Assembly (NCBI GenBank): GCA_004802725.1
Contig: SGPM01000049.1
Location: 1 to 64,000 of the forward strand
Direction: 5' to 3'
From: Antrodiella citrinella
Taxonomy: Eukaryota > Basidiomycota > Agaricomycetes > Polyporales > Steccherinaceae
Length of the DNA: 64,000 nucleotides
This document shows positions 13,901 through 24,589 of this stretch, piece by piece. The position numbers were made by a program, and so were the translations under genes. Each line of letters begins with the position of its first letter. Positions within the stretch are counted from its first letter, which is position 1. The notes under the pieces were generated by a model that was not told the DNA's origin, did no database searches, and saw only the letters and a program-made list of their open reading frames with translations.

Positions 13901-14372
13901 GGGAGGAGAGATGTCGAATGAGTCGTGGCGCTGCCGGGTCCGTGCACGGACGATCGACTCGTGGCAGTTGGTGGCGGGGCAGGACGTCACGGTGTTTCTA
14001 GACTGGTGTGGATCGAGGGAGAGCTGCGATCCTTGTATGGGTTGGTAGCTGATGCCACGACCCGACTCGAGTCGGAGGAAGAGACGAAGAGACGAAGAGA
14101 CGAAGAGACGTTGAAGCACGTGAGATTCGTTGAAATGGCTGCTGCACAGCTGATCACGACGGTTGAGATGGCGACCAGACAGTCTCTGTTGTGGGCCGAG
14201 CGGTGGCGCAATGCAGGTGAGCTTCCACATTAGGACGGATTTCGCTCGATTAGGCAGGTTCTCAAGAATAGAGTTGACAACATAACCCAGCGAACACGGC
14301 ACAACACAAGCGATGGCGGGCGACGATGATGCCATTTCCAACTCAACCACTCCGACACACCCTCTCCGCTCG
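4922..14372. other. long interval with no supportable gene
   Basis: About 9.4 kb in which I find no exon chain or recognisable domain. The nearest gene-like frames (5142-5675 plus, 8259-8606 plus, 10661-11026 plus) have ordinary composition but no family resemblance and are matched by equally long antisense frames. The first few hundred bases probably hold the unresolved 5' exon and promoter of the zinc-finger gene. Short imperfect echoes occur, for example a cccttgtc-cg-cacca / atattcca word pair at about 7018-7055 and 7275-7315, suggesting decayed repeats. Confidence 0.45.
14079..14110 (+). repeat. 8-bp microsatellite (gacgaaga)n
   Basis: Four consecutive units of the octamer aagagacg run through this stretch, within a non-coding region about 380 bp upstream of the P450 start. 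Nothing indicates a function. Confidence 0.8.
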
Positions 14373-14380
14373 TATATAAA
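14373..14380 (+). promoter_or_regulatory. TATA box of the P450 gene
   Basis: The word tatataaa lies 113 bp upstream of the P450 ATG at 14494 and is followed by a C/T-rich stretch, the usual layout of a fungal core promoter with a short 5' leader. Confidence 0.55.
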
Positions 14381-14493
14381 CCTCGACCCCGCCCTCTCCC
14401 TCGTCACCCCGCGCACCTTCTCCTCCCACCATCTCCTCCCGCCCAACGAGCAACCATCCCGCCGCTGCCTGCACCCGTCTCGCCCCGCTCGCC

Positions 14494-16615
14494 ATGATCT
14501 CCGCGACATCGCTCGTATCCACCATGCTCTCCGCGCTATCCTCCGTGTCTCCCAACGTCGTCTTACTCTCACTCTTTATCCTGGCCACCTTCACCACACT
14601 ATCCGTCGCGATCTACCGCGTCTTCTTCTCTCCCCTCGCAGCGCTACCCGGCCCCTGGTACGCCGCCGTATCCGATTTCTGGATCACCACCCACGTCGCC
14701 CGCCTTCAACAATGCACCACCATCCAGGCCCTCTTCGAGAAGTACGGCCCCGTCGTCCGTATCGGTCCCAACAAGGTTGCCTTCTGCGACTTCACCACTA
14801 TGCGCAGTGTATACTGCGTCCACAAGTTTGACAAGAGTACTTACTACAAGAGTCTTCTGACGTACGTCACCATCTTCGTTCGGCATCTCCACAGACATTG
14901 AATCTCCACCTAGGAATGATAATGACCACGCGTTCGTACCCATTCATTGTCTGGTGAGATAACCCATCGCTGATATACTCCTCAGCATGACCACCCTCCC
15001 CAACGCCGAGCACACCGCCCGTCGTAAGCCGTATGCTCCTCACTACACGCCCTCCAACCTCGCCCTTTTCCAGTCGGATATTCACGATGTCGCTATTAAG
15101 GTTATCGACGTACGTTCTCGTTTTGATAGACGCACTTCCAACCGATATTCACCGTACTTTTGGCTTTCAGATTCTGGACAGGATTGCCGGAAAGGCTTCC
15201 GTCGAGTGTCTCGATCTCTTCCGTCACTTGACCGTCGACGTCCTTGCATCTACCAACTTTGGATCTCGTCCGGAAGCCTTGGACCTTTGGGCCGTCAACA
15301 CCCCTGATCCCATCTCTATTGCTGTCAACGATTTCCCGAAGCGCGGTGTTCTGGTAAAGTCTTTTCGATTGCCCGAAGGCGCGTCAAGCTCATTACGTCT
15401 GGACAGCGGAGTGCGGTCCCTACCTGGACCTGGAACCTCATCAGTCGCATTCCCAGCACCCGCTGGCGCCAAGTCTGCAACTCGGACAAGATTATGGCTG
15501 AGGTACGCGTCATCGATCGTCATGCCACAGAATCGGTCGCTGACGTATGTACTGTCCAGTTTGTGGGCGAAAAACTCTACCAGATGCGCGCCAAGATGTT
15601 GAACGGAAAGGCCTTAGGCGATATCGAATTTGAGAAGATGCCACTTCTCCAGCGCCTTCTCCAACACCGCGTCCTCACTGGAAGCGATGTCATGAATGAC
15701 CGGAACATCATCTCCGAAGCTATTGGTCATCTGTAGGTCCATGTTTGCAAGCGAATGAAACCTCACTAATAACGTCCGCTGTAGCGTCGCTGGGGTTGAT
15801 TCGTCTTCTGCTACCATCACTTACTTTATGTGGGAGCTCAGCCGCCGTCCCGACATCGTGGCTAAGCTCCAGGCCGAAATCGACGACGCCATGCCTGACC
15901 GTCGCGTGATCCCTGATGTGTCTATCCTCTCGTCTCTGCCGTATCTCAACGCATTCATCAAAGAAGGTGCGTTGTACGATGATCTTGTCACACGGCAGTG
16001 TCTTACCTTTGTTCCAGGATTGCGTCTGTATGGTGCTGCTCCGTCCCTGTTGGAACGTGTCGTGCCAGAGCACGTATCTTCTCCAGTCACCAGCGCAGAT
16101 GAGGATTTCGACATGATGGGTTATGCCCTGCCTCCCGGGACTGTCGTCTCGACTCAGGCATGGAGCATGCACCGTGTCTCCGAGGTCTTCCCTAGTCCGG
16201 AGACCTTCCTCCCGGACAGATGGCTCGCTATTGATCACAGTGAAGCCGAAGAGGAACGTCTGACGAGGTACGTGTTGAAGGCCGTGTTCTTTTTATGACT
16301 GGTGGCTGAACGCGTCATACAGGATGTCCCAGCAAATGATGCCGTTCGGTGCTGGACCTCGTATCTGCGGTGGACAAGTGTTGGCCCACATCCTGCTCAA
16401 GGTCGTTCTTGCTGCTATGGTCCGCAACTTCAAGATATCTGCGAACCCATCCGAAACGAATGAAAGGACGATGGAGGTCAAGGATGCATTCGTGAGTCAT
16501 TATACTCCGATCCGATTCTTGTCGTCTTCGTGTTCATGACGAGCGTTTTGTCTTCCAGATCATCCTTCCTGCAGGAAGGGCATGCAAGCTTTCATTCACA
16601 CCCAGAGATCATTAG
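14494..16615 (+). CDS. cytochrome P450 monooxygenase
   Basis: Ten exons (14494-14861, 14914-14931, 14986-15109, 15171-15353, 15407-15502, 15560-15732, 15785-15966, 16018-16267, 16323-16491, 16559-16615) join to 539 residues in a continuous frame; introns are 51-67 nt. A hydrophobic N-terminal anchor (about residues 20-45) is followed by the proline hinge LPGPWY. Near residue 323 is the I-helix AGVDSS oxygen-binding motif, at 381-384 the ExxR pair (E-G-L-R), then FLPDRW, and at about 473-482 the heme loop FGAGPRICGG with the axial cysteine near 480. The product should be a microsomal heme monooxygenase working with NADPH-P450 reductase. Substrate cannot be read from sequence, and no secondary-metabolite genes flank it. 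The 18-nt second exon encodes the core of NDNDHAM. Family number not assigned. Confidence 0.93.
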
Positions 16616-19600
16616 TCGACCTGCCTCATGCGACGACTTCTCAGCTGCCAGTATTGTCTACTTCATACGCTGTTACCTTGCCTTCTGGTTCTCATTTTTG
16701 CGTCAATTGCGGCATCCTGACCCATTTGGGTCTTATACCCTCGCCGTCAATCGACATGCCCACGCTACACTTTACGACTCTCTCGAGCGTTACCGCTACA
16801 ATCATATAATCTGTCGACGGCCATCCGCTTAATACCACCTGCACGTGTTTTCCGTGCGTAATACCCCCTTTTCTACCTTATATCGGATGGCCATCTTTGC
16901 CCTTGGTTTCTTCTTGCTCTCGACGCTATTAGATTCTTTGGATTTGCTTTCTAGTTTTCCCGTGTTTCTCCTGCTTCTTGATTCCGCGTAACCCCGCTGA
17001 CATTTTAGAGGACGGAAGAGATGGTGGTAGTGACTGGGCAGCACTAGTATACGTTTGGGATAGTGATACCTTATATTTTACGATACGACGATGCTAATAT
17101 ATTCGTGCATGGCGTGGATATAGTGCCGGCTCCACCAAACGGACGAGCGTCAACACGTTCGTAAATGACCGTCACCTTCGTCTTCATGTATTCGTTCTCT
17201 TTCGCTACGTTGCCATTCATCCAGGCTCCAACTATCTATTACGACTCATAATCAAATGAATTCCACAACGCATGATCTCTCCACTCAGGACGATCGCGAC
17301 ATGAAGGCCGTTAACTGGGCTGCGCGTTCCGTGCTTCCTCCCGACTCACTTATGCTCATATGGCGAACCGTTGAAGTTTTGATGTTTGGGATATGAAGCA
17401 CATGCATGGGAAATGTGAAATGGTACGCAAACATCTACGTCGTTTCGGAGAATTACACTGAGTTCTCTTTGCAGTATCTCATCTGAGCCGTACCGCGTTA
17501 GAACCGATGCGTAAGAAGAGCCTGGTCGTTTTTGATGATAAAGATTGGTTGAAGAATCTGTGAGGGTACCGGTCTGGGCTTCTTGATCATGGTACGTGAA
17601 CTTGTCATCTTCACTTTCTTGCACTCCGTCCTTAGTACACCTGTCGGTCCTCAGTTGAGCATGTTATGTTTCACGACATGGTCTGCATTACGGCAATTCG
17701 AGGCATCAATATGGAGGGTTAGCATTATGGAAGAGAATCGAAGGGTCATGCGACAATAAGTGGATGTACGTCGCACTCTCAGACTCATTTTAACATCTAC
17801 GTGAATAACACATCGGGTGCTAGGCGGACCAACGGCGTTTGGAATGACGAGTGCATAGCTGAGGACCAGTTAGTCCGCAACTGTCGATGTCTGTTCGTAG
17901 AAACGGAACTGACACGCCGTACACCAGATTCCTTGCTCCTCCGGTTGCAACGGCAAATTCTAACTGGTGGCGATGATCATATCTTCAGTGCTACTTAGTC
18001 GTAGTTTGCAATAAGAGTGATCATGCGCTACTCAAGATGAATCATGTACGAGATCAAGTCTGATCAACCGAATGATTCGAACATTATCGAACTCATTGAT
18101 ACGGCATACCACAGGTGACACTGCCTCATTCCGGGGAAGGACCGCAGTTCCGAAGTCGACGTATGAGCTGCTTCGGATGGTTGTTTTCCGGTAAAACACC
18201 CCCTACCATGTCGTAACTCGTAAGTGATGCCAATATCCTCGCAGCTGTAATCTTCCGCAACGCGCGGGTGGCGGAGGCGTCTACTTGTCTTCAAACCTGA
18301 CCGACCAGTAGACTGCAGCTGTTTGGCGTCACGGGTTCACAGCTTAAGCGCACGTATGTTTTGAAGGTCTGAAGATTGCAAAAAAAGACGAAAGACGAAA
18401 CGTAAAGAGCGCATCGGTGTGTTATTATCGTCCCTGTAACAACGAGACTACGCTAACAGGCCGACATAGCATTCGACTCCCATTTCAAACAGGGGGATGG
18501 TGCACCGTATGAAAACTAAACCTGATGCTACGTGTGCTGTGTCGACGGTATCGTAAGTAAGTACTCGACAGTCCGGTCTAAGCTCGGCGCAACCTCATTC
18601 ACCCAAAGTTGCGTTGAATTGGCAGGGCAACTCGTAAATGTGTGACAACCCGGGCCCTTGGTCTCCTCCGGTGACATGCTTCGATACTCCGTGGTCAATG
18701 AGGTCTCATCGCGTCAAGTAACCACACCTTCTTTACGGGCCCCGTCGTTCCTCCGCCATACGGACTGAATGGGGAGGCACGTAACCAGTTAGAGGTATGC
18801 AGTATCTCGTCTTCTCATCAGCTGCAATGTCGTTCTGAGATGGTATACAAAGTTCCAGATTCTGAGAGCGTCTCAGAACGAAAACATATCAAGGTTTTTC
18901 GCGCCGCCACGTGTCCAGCATTTCGCTTAGCCAGCGTACCGTGATGCTGCAAGAAGAATCACCCCACCTACGATCACGATTCATCCGTAGATCAGGAACA
19001 CGAAGAGATCGACATGGTCAGGTCGGCCACCATTGCCTACGGTCTGGCCTGTCGTAATGTGGTGATGAATAACTTCAAGTGGTGCTTTCCACATCGCCGT
19101 GGGCGACCGGTCTGAGGGACTGCCGCATGTGTTTAAATGCGACAGCCATTGCTGAATCAGCGTACACTGTGGCTAACGCAGCCTAGGAGCAGATTGGTGC
19201 GGCGTTCCATTGAAATTTGAACCGCAGCAAAACATGACACGTATGTACGAATCCACAGAACTCAGATAATACCAGCCAACCGCCGTCAAAATCATCGGTG
19301 TCCTCGAGGTTCTTTCTTCGTGCATTTGTCTGCAGCCGTACCACGTGATAACGACGTGTCGTCGCGAATCTGAGTTCAAGGAAGTCATTGGACGCGAGGG
19401 TTCTGGACATCGGAATGTCGTCAGCGTAAAATCATGATAGTATCTCATGGTGTGCAAATGTTATCACTCTCGCGTTCCTGCACTCACGTTCGTCCGTGCT
19501 CTCAGGCTGGCACGTTGTACGGCCACTGCAAATACAATTCGAAGACATCTGACCTGTCTGCGTCTTGCATCAGGAAAAACGGTCAAACCTCCATAGCGTC

Positions 19601-20043
19601 AGGGAGGCTTAGTAGTGGATGTAGTGTTAGATCGTGTTTAATGGTGATTACTCGAGTCTAATCGACGACACGCTCACTCGCCCAGCCTGCCAGCACCTCC
19701 GGACGCTTCCGAGAGTTTTTCCCCCGCCGCGAGACGGGATGAGCCCGCGGATGCGACGCTTTCAGAGCGCAATGGTTTAGGTGCGTGTGTCGAGGTCTCT
19801 CGGCGGCGGCACGTCCTAATGGGGCCCTGTTGCAGTCTCTGTATATATACAGCTCGGGAGGAGGCTTCCGCAGATCCCCCATCTCTCGAGTTCACTTCCA
19901 CCACGCCTGGTCGTTGCAGACATCGCTTTTTCAATGCTAGGCGCTGAAACACGAAACCTGGGCCGCTGACGCGGCCGCGTTCCTCCTACCTCCCCGCTGT
20001 GCATCTCTGTAACCAGGTATGGAGGATATAATGGACTCACACC
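16616..20043. other. interval without a recognised gene
   Basis: About 3.4 kb after the P450 stop. Open frames are short and conflicting. A palindromic TATA-like word, gtatatatac at about 19841-19850, lies some 200 bp before the disrupted coding segment that follows and may belong to its promoter. I see no RNA gene or mobile-element ends here. Confidence 0.45.
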
Positions 20044-20951
20044 GTGGGACGCGGGGCGAAACACCGTGCGACGTCGCAGCCCGTGGACACGTCTAGGCTA
20101 CGAACTCTCAGGTCCGCAGGGACGATTTCGACAAACGACGACACATCATCTTCTCAAGGTTCAGTTCACTCGCCGTCCTCACGAGGACGACCTGATCCCA
20201 GGTCATCAATGTCGGACAAGGGAAAAGGAAAGCAACGTGATTCACCCGCTCCTGAGGCACGATCGTCGTCGGGAGGCTCAAAAGCGCAACAAGACGATGT
20301 AGCCTCTGAGTCCATTTCCTCTTCATTGCCTCAACTACAGTCATTCAGAACAACCCCCTCTTCCTTTTCTTTCAACATGCCTACCGGAGCTATCGACATC
20401 ACACAGTCACTTCCACGCACGGACAACGCGGAAGCGGCGGAAGAAGCGGAAGTCAGTAACGCGATGGCCAGCTCAGAGCTCCAAGACGCACAAAGACGCG
20501 AGGGCGAGGAGAGCGAGGACGACGACTCACCCCCTGGGCTCTCGCGGTCGGCCATCAAGGAGATTCTGGAGACCGACGAATCGGAGGAAGCAACGTGGTA
20601 CCGCGACTACATCTGATGTAGCAGGAACAAGGNGTCGATGCGCGACTACTTCTGAACGCCACGCACAAGCTAGCTGCGTCGGACATCATGGACTCAGGTC
20701 GCCAGGGTGGTCGTACATCCGACGAACGTTTCTACGTGAAGCCCAGTGTACTGTCAGCTCGAGAGTCACTGATGCGAATTTTGCAGACTTTAGAGCCCAA
20801 ATTGTACAGACCTGCAGTAACAGTCCTCAAATTTTTGCCAAATGCATATTTTTCCCTGATAGAGAATGGTATAGAGATGCTGAATCCAAATTTTCTAAGA
20901 AATTGGCGGACTACTTTTTGTGTCACAAAGGATATGGTGTTGCGCACATGA
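20044..20951 (+). pseudogene. unknown protein gene, disrupted, with an ambiguous base
   Basis: An open frame from about 20044 to 20616 encodes a low-complexity, Ser/Glu-rich segment ending SRSAIKEILETDESEEATWY-RDYI, then TGA. After 11 nt (tgatgtagcag) a different frame continues EQGVDARLLLNATHKL, through an FYVKPSVLSAR segment and LKFLPNAYFSLIENG. Removing those 11 nt joins the halves in phase. The tail of the 11 nt looks like an intron acceptor (gtagcag), so a donor and most of an intron seem to be missing. The n at 20633 falls in a GGN glycine codon. The word gcgactac-tctga occurs on both sides (about 20603 and 20643). From about 20860 the sequence turns AT-rich and protein-like character fades. 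No ATG starts the first frame: the frame opens on GTG, the first in-frame ATG is 20209, and a 5' exon spliced at about 20083 is possible. I do not recognise the family. Real pseudogene or assembly error cannot be separated here. Confidence 0.5.
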
Positions 20952-21267
20952 GCGCTTAATAGGCGCACACTAAGGGGGAGCAGATGTCCAGTACATGTCT
21001 GCTCACCTATTCTCTTGGTGTATTGCCACTTGTACATCAGGAAAAATCCAAATGTCTAAATAGATGTAAACTATACAAGGCAATTTTAAAAGTCGTAGTC
21101 AAAGTGTAGTCACTCTAATGAGTCCTAATTTTTGTCTAGTGTCTAATATGCTCTGATTGTCTCTAAAATTCTCTTGAATTCTTCGGGGTTGTGCACGGGC
21201 CCAGATCTCATGTAATTATCGTGTAATTTTATTAATTTTAGACAGAGACATTTGTAGAGCATATAAA

Positions 21268-23282
21268 TCAATGTATTGTGTGAAATGCGTGTCTATCAGA
21301 GAATGAATCTACGTAGAAAGTGCTGCATTTATCCAAGACATTTCCACTGCTCCATTCTCTGGGAGCAATAGGACCAAACATGGGGAACAAGTATACACTA
21401 CGACGTATCGCACGAAGTGAGACGACAGACGCAAGCCTATCACCGTCCTGAATCACACGCTTGATCTTGAAGAGACGGTGATTGTTATCAGCAACTCCAA
21501 AAGCGGTAAACCATTCGACGTAGGCCAGGAATTTGGGAGGCAGTTTCCCGATAGCACCAAACAAAGGTGTAGCACTTTTCGGGAGTGTGAAGATCACACG
21601 GACTTGAGCAACACGGTATCCTAGATTAAGTATGAGTGCCAGATCAATAGGCGAAGATTCAAAGACATACCTGCAACACCACTGTAGCCACCAACACCAT
21701 CGTTGACCATGACCGTATCGAATTGGCCGTCAACAACACACCCCCGTTTGTCTTTCTTTGAAGGCGTCGCGTGGATGACATCCGACTCGTCCGTGAGTAT
21801 TCGATGATTTTGAAGATCACCGAGCCACATCTTGGCCTTGTGATACACAGGAACGGATCTGTCAAGAAGATTGAGCACGGCCGCAACAGCTCAGAGCGGA
21901 GTGGAGACAGCTCACCGAAAGAGAAATGGAACATCATTTGATGCATGTTCTACCTGGGCGGCGCTATACCCCGGATTGCAGAATGCAACTATGTATCGAG
22001 CAAGCACATCCACAAAGAACGGAGCTCCATAGTCAGCCGTGACTCGTTCAAAAGACACCGCGTTTTGCGATGGATGTTTCGTCATGATCAAACGATCCGC
22101 GGGGGGTTCGAAGGCCATATGAGAAGGTAATCGGGGTGGACGACCACTAAGACACCAGCTGATGTAGCTCTCGTGACGAAAGAGTTTCTCACGTCGCTCC
22201 AACCAGAGTGTCATTTGCGGGAACTCGTCCTTGGCGTTGGTAGCAGCGTACGCATCTTTCGCTAGATCGATATGGAGCCGTTCTGTGCTCTCCGTGTTGT
22301 AGTTGTCCGTAGTCCCAAGGCGTCGGATGAAATAGGAGTAATGGCGAAGAAAATGAAGCTTTGGAATGGCCCATGAGTTGCGTACACCGATGTCCACGAA
22401 GACCTGCTTGTTGTCATGGAAACGGTCAAGAGCGTCATCAAGGAGAGTGAGAGTCTGCTCCGTGTGGACTGGGTACTGAGCGAGATACAAGAAGTCCAAG
22501 ATAGCGCGGACAGCGCGGACGAGACGGACAGGAGAGGCCCCACCTGGCAACGGCATATCGATGACGAGACCAAGGAGAACCCGAGCAATATCTGCATGCT
22601 CACGGCCAGTGAGCTGATATAGCGATGAGATTCCCTTGGTGAAGACGCGGACATGGTGGTTTTTGGGCAGACGACGACACCGCGCATCAATCTCAGCCTC
22701 GCTGTAGGCTGATTTGATCCATGCCACTAAATGTTTGATCACCCCCTGGTATAGCTGGTGGAGGATGTCCGGAGTGATGGCACGGAAGGGGTTTGCGTAT
22801 GGGAGCTCCTGCCAATACGGCTGATAGATAGGTTTGATGCCCGCCGCGCTACAAGCGTTCTTGCGAAGAATGTCGTCGGCGATGTTCAAGGCATTCAGCA
22901 CGGCATCGAAATCACGCCAAGCGTAGTCATGGCCATGCTCTCCAAGCTCTTTCGCTGGTACCTGGCAGCATGGACACTGTCCCGTCTTCACACCAGTTAC
23001 GAGGACTTGTTCGGGATAGTCACCGACGTGCGCAGCGAAAATGGGATAACATCGGCGGACAACACCATCGCCGCTGGCTAGCTCCACTCCCTGATTGCCT
23101 GGGTCATGTAGCGGTTGAAGGATCTTGCGCATGCAGGAGTGGAACAGGTTGGCGTTGGATCGTCGTCGTGCAGCCTTGTTGGTGATGTGTTCAAGGCGAG
23201 ACGTTGGCAGATAAGCGAGGAGGATCTGGCCTTGCATGGAGGGTTTCCGCCGAATCTTTCTGGCTACTTCAAGGCTTACCAT
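21268..23282 (-). mobile_element. Plavaka-type DNA transposase, 5'-truncated
   Basis: Exons 21916-23282, 21671-21858 and 21268-21620 join in frame to about 635 residues. The order of motifs matches Plavaka (CMC-superfamily) transposases: IRRKPS, LPTSRLEHITNKAARRR, ASGDGVVRRCYPIFA, VGDYPEQVLVTGVKTGQCP, ITPDILHQLYQGVIKHL, NTESTERLHIDLAKDAY, and the C-terminal YRVAQVRVIFTLP and VEWFTAFGV segments. Family members normally have several hundred residues before IRRKPS, with a DNA-binding zinc region and the first catalytic Asp in an SDK-like motif. Here an LSDK string appears just upstream (about 23310-23320) in a different frame, and the rest is absent. The C-terminal half is open, with no internal stop. 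I found no convincing terminal inverted repeats or target duplication, so element limits are unknown. It is probably inactive and could only be helped in trans. Confidence 0.85.
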
Positions 23283-23709
23283 AGTCCATACTTAATGTTA
23301 TGCTTGTCTGAAAGATCACATTGGAATACGACGTCGATAGTACATACTCATCTACGAGATTCGGATTCGGATTTACCTTTCTATTGAAGAGTTCCTTTCC
23401 TTATTCCATTCGTCGCATACACTCTTTTACTCTACAGTACTCCCACTGTACGACGATTCCTTCCGATAGATCTTGGGCGACTCTGCCCAGAAGCAACCTT
23501 TCGAGCACCCGGGGGGAAGGCGGGAGAGGGAGGGACGTCTGGCTTGGTCTCCGATCTCCGAGAGTAGAGAACACTCACACTGTCAAAGTTGGCAGATACT
23601 ATACCACACGTTGCTATGTTTTCATGCGCACACCAGGCAGCCCCTTACTCATGCTGATTCCCCGTGTCTTTTCGACCGTTCAATGGCCTTAGGGTCGCAG
23701 AGGCCCATC

Positions 23710-23907
23710 TAGTGTCGCCCCTGGGGCTCAGGTTGATTGCGGGAACGCAAGACGGAGAACGAAGTGCGAGAGTCTCGCCTGCAAGCATACCAACTGCCAG
23801 ATGTCACGGGAAACGTCACAAACCATGAAATTGGGCTTTCGACCGTGAGATCCCATGAGCGTCTATCATTCTATGCCCGCCCTTCCGCCCGCCGTCCGAA
23901 GGCAAGT
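23710..23907 (+). repeat. left arm of inverted repeat
   Basis: Matches the reverse complement of 24392-24589 along its whole length. Differences seen are single substitutions near 23718, 23742, 23754, 23858 and 23886. The match ends abruptly after ggcaagt, which marks the inner boundary. Confidence 0.9.
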
Positions 23908-24391
23908 CCTCGTCGTCGGCCACAACGAGCGCAACTAGTGCGATGATCGATCGGGACGTAATCTGCTCAATCTTGTTACTGACACAAGGTATATCTCCCT
24001 TATTCACGTGGAACTGTTATCTATTGAGGACTGTGTACTTATGAATGCCACCTTTGATAGCAGAAGTAATAATGAAATTCGTTTGGAATGGTTAAAAATA
24101 CTTAATGGTGTACAATTGTACTGGCTAGTAGTGTATCTTGACAGAAAAAGAGGCTCATACGTTAGGAAGACTTATGCATGTTGCATTGCTTTGTATTTAC
24201 AGATCTGAAATATGTAGGTGAGACATTCAAGTAAAATCAGGCGGATGTCGCGCGGCGGCGAACAACGGTGTTCGAGCGGTAATTACGAGTGGCTTCGCAA
24301 GGGATCTCGAGTCGGTACCCTGGCAAACATTATCAAATTCGGCCAACGGTAAAAGGGCGCGTTACAGTGCAGATATAGCAAGAGCGGGAGA

Positions 24392-24589
24392 ACTTGCCTT
24401 CGGACGGCGGGCGAAAGGGCGGGCATAGAATGATAGACGCCCATGGGATCTCACGGTCGAAAGCCCAATTTCATGGTTTGTGACGTTTCCCGTGACATCT
24501 GGCAGTTGGTATGCTTGCAGGCGAGACTCTCGCACTTCGTTCTCTGTCTTGCGTTCTCGCAATCAACCTGAGCCCCAGGGACGACACTA
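24392..24589 (-). repeat. right arm of inverted repeat
   Basis: Inverted partner of 23710-23907; the near identity points to recent insertion or to gene-conversion-like homogenisation of the arms. Confidence 0.9.

Larger units (their letters stand above)
23710..24589. mobile_element. foldback / MITE-like element with 198-bp inverted arms
   Basis: The element begins TAGTGTCG and ends CGACACTA. Left arm 23710-23907 and right arm 24392-24589 are inverted copies of equal length with, by eye, only five mismatches and no indels. Both arms contain the words ctggggctcagg, cgagagtctcgcc and gtgagatccca. The central 484 bp are AT-richer and carry no meaningful frame. If the outer TA pair is the target duplication the element is of TA-inserting (Tc1/mariner-like) type. 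If the ends are read as CACTA they fit the CMC superfamily, to which the neighbouring Plavaka relic belongs. Flanks next to TAGTG (gcccatc) and CACTA (ccgatac) do not match, so no longer duplication supports either reading. It encodes nothing and would need a transposase in trans. Confidence 0.85.

Noticed and set aside
13829..14572. 247-codon minus-strand frame overlapping the P450 start
   Set aside because: It is antisense to the P450 first exon and promoter, Arg-rich as expected for a shadow of Ser/Pro-rich coding sequence, and has no family character.
23737..24562. Two nearly identical short proteins on opposite strands
   Set aside because: They are only the translation of the two arms of the inverted repeat and have no independent coding support.
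20960..24589. One large composite transposon running from the cacacta word near 20964 to the CACTA end at 24589
   Set aside because: The sequence next to the left word does not match the reverse complement of the right end, so terminal repeats do not pair; the transposase relic and the foldback element are treated as separate.
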